Shown here piece by piece: positions 27,682 to 35,973 of a DNA stretch of 37,886 bases. The stretch is from Bradyrhizobium sp. (GTDB lineage Bacteria > Pseudomonadota > Alphaproteobacteria > Rhizobiales > Xanthobacteraceae): positions 1-37,886 of the forward strand of contig NZ_JAUSLT010000098.1 in the NCBI RefSeq assembly GCF_030646015.1, given 5' to 3'. Both the position numbers and the translations under genes were made by a program. The notes under the pieces were generated by a model. It searched no databases. It was given only the letters and a program-made list of their open reading frames with translations, and was not told where the DNA came from. Position 1 is the stretch's first letter. Each line of letters starts with the position of its first letter.

Positions 27682-28099
27682 TCAACGGGTACCGAAGCAG
27701 AAGCGAGCCAGAACTCTGCGTGCCAATGCGACGGACGCTGAGATTGCGCTTTGGAGGCTGCTTCGTTCGCGCCGCCTGGCAAGCCTGAAGTTTCGTCGCC
27801 AGGTTCCGATCGGACCTTGGATCGTGGATTTTGTTTCGTTTGAGAAGCGTTTGATTGTCGAGGCGGATGGTAGTCAGCATGCGGAAAGCGACAATGACAA
27901 GCGGCGTGATCACGATTTGTCGGAGCGTGGATTTCGCATCCTGCGCTTCTGGAACAACGACATTCTGTTGCGGTCGCAGTCGGTGCTGGAAATGATCTTC
28001 GAGTCTGCTGCGCCATCCCCCTCACCCGTCTGCGCGCCTGACGGCGCGCATCCACCCTCTCCCACAAGGGGAGAGGGGAAGGAAGAGAAGAGCGAGTAA
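27677..28099 (+). CDS. DUF559 / Vsr-like PD-(D/E)XK endonuclease-domain protein
   Basis: A 140-residue protein of the DUF559 family, related in fold to the very-short-patch repair endonuclease. The conserved core runs from ATDAEIALWRLLRSRRL through FRRQVPIGPWIVDFV to LIVEADGSQH and LSERGFRILRFWNNDIL. Candidate catalytic residues are D51, E62, D64 and Q67/H68. Both ends come from the flanking inverted repeat: GTGAGGGGG and ATG 27677 at the 5' end, and about residues 112-140 (low-complexity SPSPVC...PPSPTRGEGK) at the 3' end. It sits between pdhC and lpd, six bases before lpd. It looks like a later insertion in the operon. DNA cleavage activity is inferred, not shown. Confidence 0.82.
   Translation: MRQRVPKQKRARTLRANATDAEIALWRLLRSRRLASLKFRRQVPIGPWIVDFVSFEKRLIVEADGSQHAESDNDKRRDHDLSERGFRILRFWNNDILLRSQSVLEMIFESAAPSPSPVCAPDGAHPPSPTRGEGKEEKSE
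28011..28081 (-). repeat. Palindromic repeat family B, right (inverted) copy flanking DUF559 gene
   Basis: Reads CGCCATCCCCCTCACCCGT, then a strong inner hairpin TGCGCGCC-tgac-GGCGCGCA, then CCACCCTCTCCCAC and GGGGAGAGGGG. On the opposite strand the outer blocks equal those of the left copy. It encodes the last ~29 residues of the DUF559 protein and lies just upstream of lpd. Confidence 0.85.
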
Positions 28100-28105
28100 A
28101 AATCC

Positions 28106-29524
28106 ATGGCCGACACTTCCTTCGACGTCATCATCATCGGCGCTGGTCCCGGCGGCTACGTTACCGCGATCCGCGCGGCGCAGCTCGGTCTCAAGACCGC
28201 CGTGGTCGAGAAGGCCTATTTCGGCGGCATCTGCAACACTTGGGGATGCATTCCGACCAAGGCGCTGCTGCGTTCGGCGGAGGTGTATCACCTGATGCAG
28301 CACGCCAAGGATTATGGTCTTGCGGCGGAGAAAATCTCGTTCGACCTGCAGGCGGTGGTGAAACGCTCGCGCGGCGTGGTGAAGCGGCTGAACGACGGCG
28401 TCGGCTATCTCTTCAACAAGAACAAGGTCACGGTGATCTGGGGTGAGGCGACGCTGGATGCGCCGGGCAGACTGACCGTGAAGAAATCCGCGGTCGAGGC
28501 GCCGAAGGGCGCGCTGGGCGAGGGCACCTATCAGGCAAAGCACATCATCGTCGCCACCGGGGCGCGGCCGCGCGTGCTGCCGGGGCTGGAGCCCGACAAG
28601 AAGCTGGTCTGGACCTATTTCGAGGCGATGGTGCCGGACAAGATGCCGAAATCGCTGCTGGTGGTCGGCTCCGGCGCGATCGGCATCGAGTTTGCCTCGT
28701 TCTTCCGCACCATGGGCGCGGAAGTCACGGTCGTCGAAGTGCTGCCGCAGATATTGCCGGTCGAGGATGCCGAGATCTCAAAATTCGCGCACAAGGCATT
28801 CGAGAAGCAGGGCATCAAGCTTCTCACCAACACCAAGGTGACAAAACTCGAGAAGAAGAGCGACAGCGTGGTCGCCACCATCGACGACGGCAAGAAGCCG
28901 CAGTCGATCGAGTTCGACCGGGTGATTTCGGCGGTTGGCGTGGTCGGCAACATCGAAAACCTCGGGCTGGAAAAGCTCGGGGTCAAGACTGACCGCGGCT
29001 GCATCGTGATCGACGGCTACGGCAAGACCACTGTCCCCGGCATCTACGCCATCGGTGACGTCGCCGGCCCGCCGATGCTGGCGCACAAGGCCGAGCATGA
29101 GGGCGTGATCTGCGTCGAGGCCATCAAGGGCCTGCATCCGCATCCGATGGACAAGAACCTCATTCCCGGCTGCACCTACTGCCATCCGCAGGTCGCCTCC
29201 GTCGGCCTCACCGAGGCGAAAGCGAAAGAGGGCGGCCGTGAAATCCGCGTTGGCCGATTCCCGTTCGTCGGCAACGGCAAGGCCATTGCGCTCGGCGAGG
29301 ATCAGGGGCTGGTCAAGGTGATCTTCGACAAGAAGACCGGCCAGCTGCTCGGCGCGCACATGATCGGCGCCGAAGTCACCGAACTGATCCAGGGCTATGT
29401 CGTGGCGATGAACCTGGAAGCCACGGAAGAAGAGCTGATGCACACCATCTTCCCGCATCCGACGCTGTCGGAGATGATGAAGGAAGCGGTGCTCGATGCC
29501 TATGGCCGCGTGCTGAACATGTAG
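28106..29524 (+). CDS. lpdA: Dihydrolipoamide dehydrogenase (E3) of pyruvate dehydrogenase
   Basis: Flavoprotein that reoxidises dihydrolipoamide with NAD+. The protein has 472 residues. The FAD motif is DVIIIGAGPGGYVTAIRAA near the N-terminus. The redox-active disulfide is C43-C48 in GGICNTWGCIPTKALL. The NAD motif is LLVVGSGAIGIEFASFF. The second FAD block is PGIYAIGDVAG, and the C-terminal catalytic His/Glu lies in FPHPTLSEMMKEAV. It serves the E1/E2 genes just upstream. The DUF559 gene and its repeats separate it from pdhC, so its expression may depend on read-through or on a promoter in that insert. Confidence 0.98.
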   Translation: MADTSFDVIIIGAGPGGYVTAIRAAQLGLKTAVVEKAYFGGICNTWGCIPTKALLRSAEVYHLMQHAKDYGLAAEKISFDLQAVVKRSRGVVKRLNDGVGYLFNKNKVTVIWGEATLDAPGRLTVKKSAVEAPKGALGEGTYQAKHIIVATGARPRVLPGLEPDKKLVWTYFEAMVPDKMPKSLLVVGSGAIGIEFASFFRTMGAEVTVVEVLPQILPVEDAEISKFAHKAFEKQGIKLLTNTKVTKLEKKSDSVVATIDDGKKPQSIEFDRVISAVGVVGNIENLGLEKLGVKTDRGCIVIDGYGKTTVPGIYAIGDVAGPPMLAHKAEHEGVICVEAIKGLHPHPMDKNLIPGCTYCHPQVASVGLTEAKAKEGGREIRVGRFPFVGNGKAIALGEDQGLVKVIFDKKTGQLLGAHMIGAEVTELIQGYVVAMNLEATEEELMHTIFPHPTLSEMMKEAVLDAYGRVLNM

Positions 29525-29552
29525 CCCGTCAGGTGGAAGCCGCACACTCAAT

Positions 29553-29662
29553 CCTCATCCTGAGGAGCTTGCGAAGCAAGCGTCTCGAAGGATGGGCAGC
29601 AACACCGGCACTCCCCGCCATCCTTCGAGACGCATCGCTGCGCGATGCTCCTCAGGATGAGG
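29553..29662. repeat. Palindromic intergenic repeat, family A (perfect inverted pair)
   Basis: The left copy (29553-29595) is CCTCATCCTGAGGAGC, inner hairpin TTGC-gaa-GCAA, GCGTCTCGAAGGATGG. The right copy (29618-29662) is its inverse with identical 16-base outer blocks but a different inner hairpin, ATCGC-gca-GCGAT read on its minus strand as well. Together they can form one long stem of about 45 bp or two separate hairpins. It fills the gap between lpd and the threonine synthase-like gene. Confidence 0.88.
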
Positions 29663-29692
29663 TCGGAGAAAAACAAGCGAGAGATCAATCCC

Positions 29693-30934
29693 GTGAAAGA
29701 CAATGACAATCTGACGATCGAACGGCCGAACTTTGTCACCCATCTCGAATGCGCCATGGAAGGCGACCATTATCCGGCCGACCAGGTCCACAACCTCTCC
29801 AGGGCCGGCAAGCCGCTCCTGGTTCGCTACGACCTCGCCGGCGTGAAGAAGGCGCTGACGAAAGACGCGCTGGCGCAGCGGCCGGCCGATCTGTGGCGCT
29901 ACCGCGAGATGCTGCCGGTGCGCAAGGTCGCCGACATCGTCAGTCTGGGTGAAATCACCACGCCGCTGATCCGGCTGCCAAAACTTTCGAAGAAAATCGG
30001 CGGCGGCGAAATCATCGTCAAGGACGAGGGCCGGTTGCCGACCGGTTCATTCAAGGCGCGCGGCCTCGTGATGGCGGTGTCGATGGGCAAGGCGCTCGGC
30101 ATCAAGCACATGGCGATGCCGACCAACGGCAATGCAGGTGCGGCGCTCGCCGCCTACGCCACCTCGTGCGGCATCAAGACCACGATTTTTTGCCCGGCCG
30201 ATACGCCGGAAGTGAATGTCAGCGAGATCGAGCTGCAGGGTGCGACCGTCTACCGCGTCAACGGCCTGATCGACGACTGCGGCAAGATCGTCGGCGAGGG
30301 CAAGGCAAAGGCCGGCTGGTTCGATACCTCGACGCTGAAGGAGCCCTACCGGATCGAGGGCAAGAAGACGATGGGGCTGGAGCTGTCGGAACAGCTCGGC
30401 TGGGACGTGCCCGACGTGATCTTCTATCCGACCGGCGGCGGCACCGGCCTGATCGGGATGTGGAAGGCGTTTGCGGAGCTCGAAGCCATCGGCTTCATCG
30501 GCTCAAAACGGCCGCGCATGATCGCGGTACAGGCGTCGGGCTGCGCGCCGATGGTGCGGGCCTTTGAAGCCGGGACCGAGCACGCGCCGCGCTGGGAAGA
30601 TGCCCACACCATCGCCTCGGGGATCCGGGTGCCGCAGGCGATCGGAGATTTTCTGATCCTGCGCGCGGTGCGCGAGAGCAAGGGATTCGCCATTGCGGTC
30701 GATGACGAGAAGATTTCCGCAGCCCTCAACGAAGTCGCGCGCGAGGAAGGCCTGCTCTTGTGTCCGGAAGGGGCTGCGACCTATGCTGCCTACAAGGAAA
30801 GCCTGGCCGACGGCCGTGTGACGAAAAATGATCGCGTGATGCTGTTCAATTGCGCGACCGGGCTCAAATATCCGCTGCCGCCGGTCACACGGACGCTCGA
30901 CCGTCATCAGCCGATCGACTACGCTAAGCTATAA
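29693..30934 (+). CDS. Threonine synthase-like PLP-dependent enzyme
   Basis: A 413-residue fold-type II PLP enzyme. The Schiff-base lysine lies in LPTGSFKARGLVMA, the asparagine motif in PTNGNAGAALAAYA, and the phosphate loop in PTGGGTGLIGMWK. The N-terminal ~45 residues (THLECAMEGDHYPADQVHNL) resemble the cap of archaeal-type threonine synthases, which convert O-phosphohomoserine to threonine. GTG 29693 is chosen because upstream in-frame codons fall in the family A repeat; GAGAG precedes it. A related specificity (diaminopropionate or threonine deaminase-like) cannot be excluded, and a standard thrC may exist elsewhere, so no gene symbol is given. Confidence 0.82.
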   Translation: MKDNDNLTIERPNFVTHLECAMEGDHYPADQVHNLSRAGKPLLVRYDLAGVKKALTKDALAQRPADLWRYREMLPVRKVADIVSLGEITTPLIRLPKLSKKIGGGEIIVKDEGRLPTGSFKARGLVMAVSMGKALGIKHMAMPTNGNAGAALAAYATSCGIKTTIFCPADTPEVNVSEIELQGATVYRVNGLIDDCGKIVGEGKAKAGWFDTSTLKEPYRIEGKKTMGLELSEQLGWDVPDVIFYPTGGGTGLIGMWKAFAELEAIGFIGSKRPRMIAVQASGCAPMVRAFEAGTEHAPRWEDAHTIASGIRVPQAIGDFLILRAVRESKGFAIAVDDEKISAALNEVAREEGLLLCPEGAATYAAYKESLADGRVTKNDRVMLFNCATGLKYPLPPVTRTLDRHQPIDYAKL

Positions 30935-30991
30935 GCCGTCGTTAGAGCTGTAACCATCATCAGAATGGTGCGGCGCAAGGGGGAGGATACG

Positions 30992-31963
30992 ATGCGAAGA
31001 GTGGTCCTGACCGCGTTGCTTGCGATGCTCGCATTCGGCGGCGTCGCGCGGGCGGATAATTTTCCGTCGCGCTCGATCACCATTGTGGTGCCGTTCGCTG
31101 CTGGCGGTCCTTCCGACGTCATGGCGCGGATCCTGGCCGAGCGCATGAAGACGACGCTCGGCGAATCCGTGCTGGTCGAAAACGTCACGGGGGCGGGCGG
31201 CTCCATCGGGGTCGGACGCGCGCTGCGTTCGCCGCCCGATGGTTACACCATCAGCTTCGGCCATCTCGGCACCCACGTCGCCAACGGCGCGATCTACAAG
31301 CTCGGCTATGACCTCGTGACCGACCTCGAGCCGGTGGCGCTGCTGCCGAGCAATCCGATGATCGTCGTCAGCAAGAATGCGATTCCGGCCAAAACGCTCG
31401 GCGAATTGATCGCGTGGCTGAAGGCGAAACCTGCCCCGGCGGCCGCCGGCACCGCCGGCGCCGGCTCGGGCAGTCACATTGCCGGGCTCTATTTCGAGAA
31501 CGCCACCGGCATCAAGCTGCAATATGTGCCGTATCGCGGCACCGGCCCCGCGATGAACGATCTCGTTGCCGGCCAGATCGATGTGATCTTCGATCAGCTT
31601 TCCAATTCCATCAACCAGGTGCGCGCCGACAAGATCCGCGGCTACGCCGTCACCGACACCAAGCGCGCCGGATCGGCACCGGACATTCCGACTACCGACG
31701 AAGCGGGCCTGCCAGGGTTTCACATGACGCTGTGGTCCGGCCTGTGGGTGCCGAAGGGCACGCCGAAGGAGATCGTGGCGAAGCTCAACGCCGCCGCGGT
31801 CGATGCGCTGAACGATCCCGCCGTGCGCAAGCAGCTGGAGAACCTGGGCCTGGCGATGCCGCCAAAGGACAAGCAGTCACCGGCGGCGCTGGGCGACTGG
31901 CAGAAGGCCGAAATCGCAAAATGGTGGCCGATGATCAAGGCCGCCAACGTCAAGGTGGATTAG
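30992..31963 (+). CDS. Bug-family tripartite tricarboxylate transporter substrate-binding protein
   Basis: A 323-residue periplasmic binding protein. A signal peptide covers residues 1-21 (MRRVVLTALLAMLAFGGVAR then A). The mature protein opens with the family hallmark PSRSITIVVPFAAGGPSD. Later blocks are ENVTGAGGSIGVGRALRSPP, YVPYRGTGPAMNDLVAGQID and GLWVPKGTPKEIVAKLNAAA. GGGGGAGG precedes ATG 30992. No TctA/TctB membrane genes are next to it, so it is an orphan binding protein, a frequent situation in Bug expansions. Likely ligands are small carboxylates; the exact ligand is unknown. Confidence 0.95.
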   Translation: MRRVVLTALLAMLAFGGVARADNFPSRSITIVVPFAAGGPSDVMARILAERMKTTLGESVLVENVTGAGGSIGVGRALRSPPDGYTISFGHLGTHVANGAIYKLGYDLVTDLEPVALLPSNPMIVVSKNAIPAKTLGELIAWLKAKPAPAAAGTAGAGSGSHIAGLYFENATGIKLQYVPYRGTGPAMNDLVAGQIDVIFDQLSNSINQVRADKIRGYAVTDTKRAGSAPDIPTTDEAGLPGFHMTLWSGLWVPKGTPKEIVAKLNAAAVDALNDPAVRKQLENLGLAMPPKDKQSPAALGDWQKAEIAKWWPMIKAANVKVD

Positions 31964-31980
31964 GGCCCGAGCTGATTGCT

Positions 31981-32195
31981 ACCCTCCCCTGGAGGGGGAG
32001 GGTCGCTCGCGCCCGGCGATGCGAAGCATCGGCCGTAGCGAGCGGGGTGGGGTGACAGTCCATCCGCGAATGAGCTACCTGCGATTTCAACATCCGTTCG
32101 CCAAGCGCTGAGACAACACTGGCGACGATAGACCGTCACCCCACCCCGTCTCGCATCTTCCGATGCGAGCCGACCCTCCCCCTCCAGGGGAGGGT
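31981..32195. repeat. Palindromic repeat family C, facing inverted pair
   Basis: The left copy (31981-32055) has ACCCTCCCCTGGAGGGGGAGGGT, an inner stem CGCTCGC...GCGAGCG, then GGGGTGGGGTGAC. The right copy (32135-32195) is the inverse: GTCACCCCACCCC, inner stem CTCGCATC-ttcc-GATGCGAG, then ACCCTCCCCCTCCAGGGG and AGGGT. About 79 bases of unique sequence separate them. They lie directly downstream of the binding-protein gene and could act as a terminator-like structure. Confidence 0.85.
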
Positions 32196-32220
32196 AAGAA
32201 TCGGCCGAACGCAGCGCCTG

Positions 32221-32780
32221 CGACAAATTAACCCGTCGGGCAAAATTTCGCTTTTCCCGAAAGGCAAATCACCCGTACAAATTCGCCGTCTCACCCGACA
32301 AGAGGGGCGTATCATGATCGTCACGAACGCGCGGTGGGATGCGGTGGACGCGGCAGCGTCGGGCGCGCAGGTGGTTGCAGGGCGGGATCAACTCCGTGAG
32401 CGATCGAGCGGCGCGCCGACGAACGACGCTGAAGCGTACGGTGAAATCGTGTGGACCCGACGCCTCGACGCTGGCGTCAAGTCTTGCGGAGGTGCTGAAA
32501 GCCCGACCGGGCCGAGGTGCCGGTTTCCGGAAGGCGACGGAGACTAGAAAGCCCGCTACTCCGGGGTGAGCGCGAGATAAGCCGTAGAGCCATTGCGCAG
32601 GGAAGGCCGGAGTGTTTCCGCTGAACCTGTATGCTCATGTGCGTTTTGTTTGTGCGAGTTTGCACATGAGACCGCGGGTGCAGCGCGCACCCGGTCTTCC
32701 CTGCGCCCTCTTTTTCCAAGGAGGGACAGAATTCGATCCACACCTCGGGCGCCTCGCGTCGCGGGAAGGCGGACGCATAT
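32221..32780 (+). repeat. Long non-coding dispersed-element-like segment
   Basis: About 560 bases without a credible gene. It starts near AAATTAACCCGTCGGGCAAA and runs through ATGATCGTCACGAACGCG and AAGCCGTAGAGCCATTGCG to a C-rich end with CTCGGGCGCCTCGCG. I recall closely similar long segments at many sites in Bradyrhizobium and Rhodopseudomonas sequences, often mis-annotated as short hypothetical ORFs. That is memory, not a search. It holds a strongly structured 3' part (32595-32725). The ends are estimated. Confidence 0.5.
32595..32725 (+). ncRNA. Candidate structured RNA core of the dispersed element
   Basis: The outer stem 32595-32610 pairs with 32691-32706 over 16 positions with one G-U pair. 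Inside, CTCATGTGC (32634-32642) pairs perfectly with GCACATGAG (32662-32670). GGGTGC (32676-32681) pairs with GCACCC (32687-32692), competing with the outer stem for its first two bases. CCCTC and GAGGG (32706-32710, 32721-32725) can form a following hairpin. The arrangement is a branched fold rather than a simple palindrome. Expression and strand are unproven. Confidence 0.4.
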
Positions 32781-32833
32781 TTGAATGCGGCATGACATCG
32801 AAGATGCTGAGGCGGGGCCGAAGTCAGTTGACG

Positions 32834-33004
32834 TCAGCGGTCCTCGGTCGGTGTGTCGCGTTCACGGCCTTCAGCGGCCCGTGCGGCACATTCATCCATC
32901 CCGTGACACTTGCTGCGATAGTTGAAATACCAGGTCACGGCGATCGCGCCGATCAGGATGAGACCGATCAACAAAGCCCAACGTCGCATCGACATGACCG
33001 GCAC
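32834..33004 (-). CDS. Small single-pass membrane protein (56 residues)
   Basis: Predicted short protein: five or so N-terminal residues, a transmembrane helix (RRWALLIGLILIGAIAVTWY), then a polar tail with two cysteines (SKCHGMDECAARAAEGRERD). GTG 33004 is chosen because GGAGG lies nine bases upstream; ATG 32995 in the same frame is the alternative but lies about 18 bases from that site. It is alone on this strand between the dispersed element and ilvD. No family recognised. The good ribosome site and clean helix support a real gene. Confidence 0.55.
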   Translation of the reverse strand: MPVMSMRRWALLIGLILIGAIAVTWYFNYRSKCHGMDECAARAAEGRERDTPTEDR

Positions 33005-33420
33005 GTCAGGATCCCTCCGCGGCACCAGATTGCGGCGTCGAATACAGGCGCGGTGCGGGAGCGCCATCGCGAAAGCTAGCAAGTACGGAACGATTCGCCA
33101 CGCGTGCTTCCGGGCTGGCGCGCTGCACCTGTGTGCATGAGAAGCGTAGCGGTAGCCGGGCAACGTCTCGACATCTTTGGCGGGTGCCGGGCGCTGCGCC
33201 GGGAATGATGGTTGCCGAACCGCCACGATTGTTGCTGGTGCGCAACACTCGGCGAACATTTAACTGTCATTGCAGCAACCTCTTGCGCGCGCCGCTATTT
33301 AGCCACACCCCTCAATGAAATCATTCCTTCGTAGGCTATCAGCCACGGCGCTCGCGAAGGCGAAGGGAACATCCTGATTTCCCGGGTCCAACAAGAGTAG
33401 GCTGGGGAAACAGGTTCGCG
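33005..33420. other. 416-base gap upstream of ilvD, no gene seen
   Basis: I see no protein-like frame with a ribosome site on either strand. The region presumably holds the promoter for the small minus-strand gene and, near its right end, the ilvD promoter and leader. No leader peptide rich in branched-chain codons, no T-box-like element and no clear terminator hairpin was found. Confidence 0.5.
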
Positions 33421-35145
33421 ATGGACGCCAAGACCAGCATCAAGAGCAGGCTGCCGAGCCGTCACGTGACGGAGGGCCCGGAACGGGCGCCGCATCGCTC
33501 GTATCTCTATGCCATGGGATTGACCACCCAGCAGATCCACCAGCCGTTCGTCGGCGTGGCGTCGTGCTGGAACGAGGCCGCGCCCTGCAACATCTCGCTG
33601 ATGCGCCAGGCCCAAGCGGTCAAGAAGGGCGTTGCTTCCGCCGGCGGCACCCCGCGCGAATTCTGCACCATCACCGTCACCGACGGCATCGCCATGGGCC
33701 ATGACGGCATGCGCTCGTCGCTGCCGTCGCGCGAATGCATCGCCGATTCCGTCGAATTGACCATGCGCGGCCACGCCTATGACGCGCTGGTCGGGCTCGC
33801 CGGCTGCGACAAGTCGCTGCCGGGCATGATGATGGCGATGGTCCGGCTCAACGTGCCCTCGATCTTCATCTATGGCGGCTCGATCCTGCCCGGCAATTTC
33901 CGCGGCCAGCAGGTCACGGTGCAGGACATGTTCGAGGCGGTCGGCAAGCATTCGGTCGGCGAGATGTCGGACGCCGACCTCGACGAAATCGAGCGGGTGG
34001 CTTGTCCGTCGGCCGGCGCGTGCGGCGCACAATTCACCGCCAACACCATGGCGACGGTATCCGAGGCCATCGGGCTGGCGCTGCCGTACTCGGCCGGGGC
34101 GCCGGCGCCTTACGAAATCCGCGACGCGTTCTGCATGACCGCCGGCGAGAAGGTGATGGAGCTGATCGCCCTCAACATCCGGCCGCGCGACATCGTCACC
34201 CGCAAGGCGCTGGAAAACGCCGCGGCCGTGGTCGCCGCCTCCGGCGGGTCGACCAATGCTGCACTGCACTTGCCGGCCATCGCGCATGAATGCGGCATCA
34301 AGTTCGACCTGTTCGACGTGGCCGAAATCTTCAAAAAAACACCCTATGTCGCGGATTTGAAACCGGGCGGCCGTTATGTCGCCAAAGACATGTTCGAGGT
34401 TGGCGGCATACCGCTTTTGATGAAGACGCTGCTCGACAATGGCTACCTGCACGGGGATTGCTTGACCGTGACGGGCCGGACGATCGCCGAAAACCTCAAA
34501 AGCGTGAAATGGAATCCGCACCAGGACGTGGTGCGGCCCGCCGACAAGCCGATCACTGTCACCGGCGGTGTGGTCGGGTTGAAGGGGAATCTCGCGCCTG
34601 AAGGCGCGATCGTGAAGGTCGCGGGCATGTCGAACTTGAAATTTACCGGTCCGGCCCGCTGCTTCGATCGTGAAGAGGATGCCTTCGAATCGGTCCAGAA
34701 AAAGACCTACAAAGAGGGCGAGGTCATCGTGATCCGCTATGAGGGGCCGCGCGGCGGTCCCGGCATGCGGGAAATGCTCTCGACCACGGCGGCGCTGACC
34801 GGGCAGGGCATGGGCGGCAAGATCGCCCTGATCACCGATGGCCGGTTCTCCGGGGCGACCCGCGGTTTCTGCATCGGCCATGTCGGGCCGGAAGCGGCGA
34901 TCGGCGGGCCGATCGCGCTGTTGCAGGACGGCGATATCATTGAAATCGATGCCGATGTCGGGACTCTTAACGTAAAGTTGACCGATGCGGAGCTGGCTGA
35001 ACGCAAGACCAAATGGAAGCCCAGAGCGACCAATCATACATCGGGTGCGCTCTGGAAATATGCCCAACAGGTTGGGCCGGCGGTGGATGGTGCCGTAACC
35101 CATCCGGGTGGTGCGCACGAGAAACAGTGTTATGCGGACATCTAG
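33421..35145 (+). CDS. ilvD: Dihydroxy-acid dehydratase
   Basis: Iron-sulfur dehydratase converting 2,3-dihydroxy-isovalerate and -methylvalerate to the 2-keto acids that yield valine and isoleucine. The protein has 574 residues. Cluster-binding cysteines lie in [34 protein letters not shown] and [20 protein letters not shown]. The substrate/Mg segment is [19 protein letters not shown], and the C-terminal block is [23 protein letters not shown] 33421 is the family start; its ribosome site (ACAGG) is weak. The final 14 bases overlap the next gene's start. Some IlvD relatives are sugar-acid dehydratases, but length and motifs fit IlvD. Confidence 0.95.
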   Translation: MDAKTSIKSRLPSRHVTEGPERAPHRSYLYAMGLTTQQIHQPFVGVASCWNEAAPCNISLMRQAQAVKKGVASAGGTPREFCTITVTDGIAMGHDGMRSSLPSRECIADSVELTMRGHAYDALVGLAGCDKSLPGMMMAMVRLNVPSIFIYGGSILPGNFRGQQVTVQDMFEAVGKHSVGEMSDADLDEIERVACPSAGACGAQFTANTMATVSEAIGLALPYSAGAPAPYEIRDAFCMTAGEKVMELIALNIRPRDIVTRKALENAAAVVAASGGSTNAALHLPAIAHECGIKFDLFDVAEIFKKTPYVADLKPGGRYVAKDMFEVGGIPLLMKTLLDNGYLHGDCLTVTGRTIAENLKSVKWNPHQDVVRPADKPITVTGGVVGLKGNLAPEGAIVKVAGMSNLKFTGPARCFDREEDAFESVQKKTYKEGEVIVIRYEGPRGGPGMREMLSTTAALTGQGMGGKIALITDGRFSGATRGFCIGHVGPEAAIGGPIALLQDGDIIEIDADVGTLNVKLTDAELAERKTKWKPRATNHTSGALWKYAQQVGPAVDGAVTHPGGAHEKQCYADI

Positions 35146-35962
35146 GCGTATCCTTTTTGCGTTGCTGTTAGGGGCCGCTCCTGTGGCTCCGGCCTTCGGA
35201 TTCGACGGTTCGCCGGTCAATTCGGATGCGGCCATTCCGGTGGCTTCGCCTCAGCCCGGCACCGCGGCGCCCCTGAAGAAGCTGGTTCCGCCGGCGTCCG
35301 TGCCGACAGCCGCCTCGACCAACTCGCTGACCTCGCTGCAATACGCCGCCGAAGGCGGCCACCCGATCGCGCAGTGGAAGCTCGGCCGGATGTATGCCGA
35401 CGGCGAAGGCGTCGCCCAGGACGATCTGCGCGCCTTCGACTATTTCAGCCGCATTGCCAACCAGCACGCGGAAGACAGCCCGTCGGCGCCGCAGGCCGGC
35501 GTGGTCGCCAACGCCTTCGTGGCGCTGGGCCGCTATTACCTCAAGGGCATTCCCAATTCGAAGGTCAAGTCCGATCCGGACCGGGCGCGGGAGATGTTCT
35601 CCTATGCCGCGTCCTATTTCGGCAACGCCGATGCCCAGTATGACCTGGCCCGGCTCTATCTGAAGAGCGCCGGCTCGTCGCGGGACGACTTCCGCTACGG
35701 CGCGCGCTGGCTCGGCCTCGCCGCCCAGAAGGGCCAGCATCAGGCCCAGGCCATGCTCGGCCAGATGCTGTTCAACGGCGAGCGGCTGCCGCGGCAGGCC
35801 GCCCGCGGACTGATGTGGTTGACGCTGGCGCGCGACAGCGCAGCCCCGGACGAGACCTGGATCAAGGAAAGCTACAACAAGGCGATCGCCAAGGCGTCCG
35901 AGGACGACCGGGCGATGGCGCTGCAGATGCTCGAGCACTGGGTGCAGGGCCGCAAGGACTGA
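35132..35962 (+). CDS. Periplasmic Sel1-repeat protein, ExoR-like
   Basis: A 276-residue exported protein: signal peptide [20 protein letters not shown] ending near AFGF, then a Pro/Ala-rich linker to about residue 65. Several Sel1-type helical repeats follow ([74 protein letters not shown]). The layout and repeat spelling resemble rhizobial ExoR, the periplasmic inhibitor of the ExoS-ChvI sensor system that controls exopolysaccharide. Orthology is probable but not proven. ATG 35132 lies inside the end of ilvD, so the two are probably co-translated. A terminator follows at 35975. Confidence 0.8.
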   Translation: MRTSRRILFALLLGAAPVAPAFGFDGSPVNSDAAIPVASPQPGTAAPLKKLVPPASVPTAASTNSLTSLQYAAEGGHPIAQWKLGRMYADGEGVAQDDLRAFDYFSRIANQHAEDSPSAPQAGVVANAFVALGRYYLKGIPNSKVKSDPDRAREMFSYAASYFGNADAQYDLARLYLKSAGSSRDDFRYGARWLGLAAQKGQHQAQAMLGQMLFNGERLPRQAARGLMWLTLARDSAAPDETWIKESYNKAIAKASEDDRAMALQMLEHWVQGRKD

Positions 35963-35973
35963 TCGCGGCCCAA

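Noticed and set aside
32314..32547. A 77-residue open frame inside the dispersed element
   Set aside because: No ribosome site, unusual composition, and the same stretch is conserved as nucleotide sequence in my recall. Better read as non-coding.
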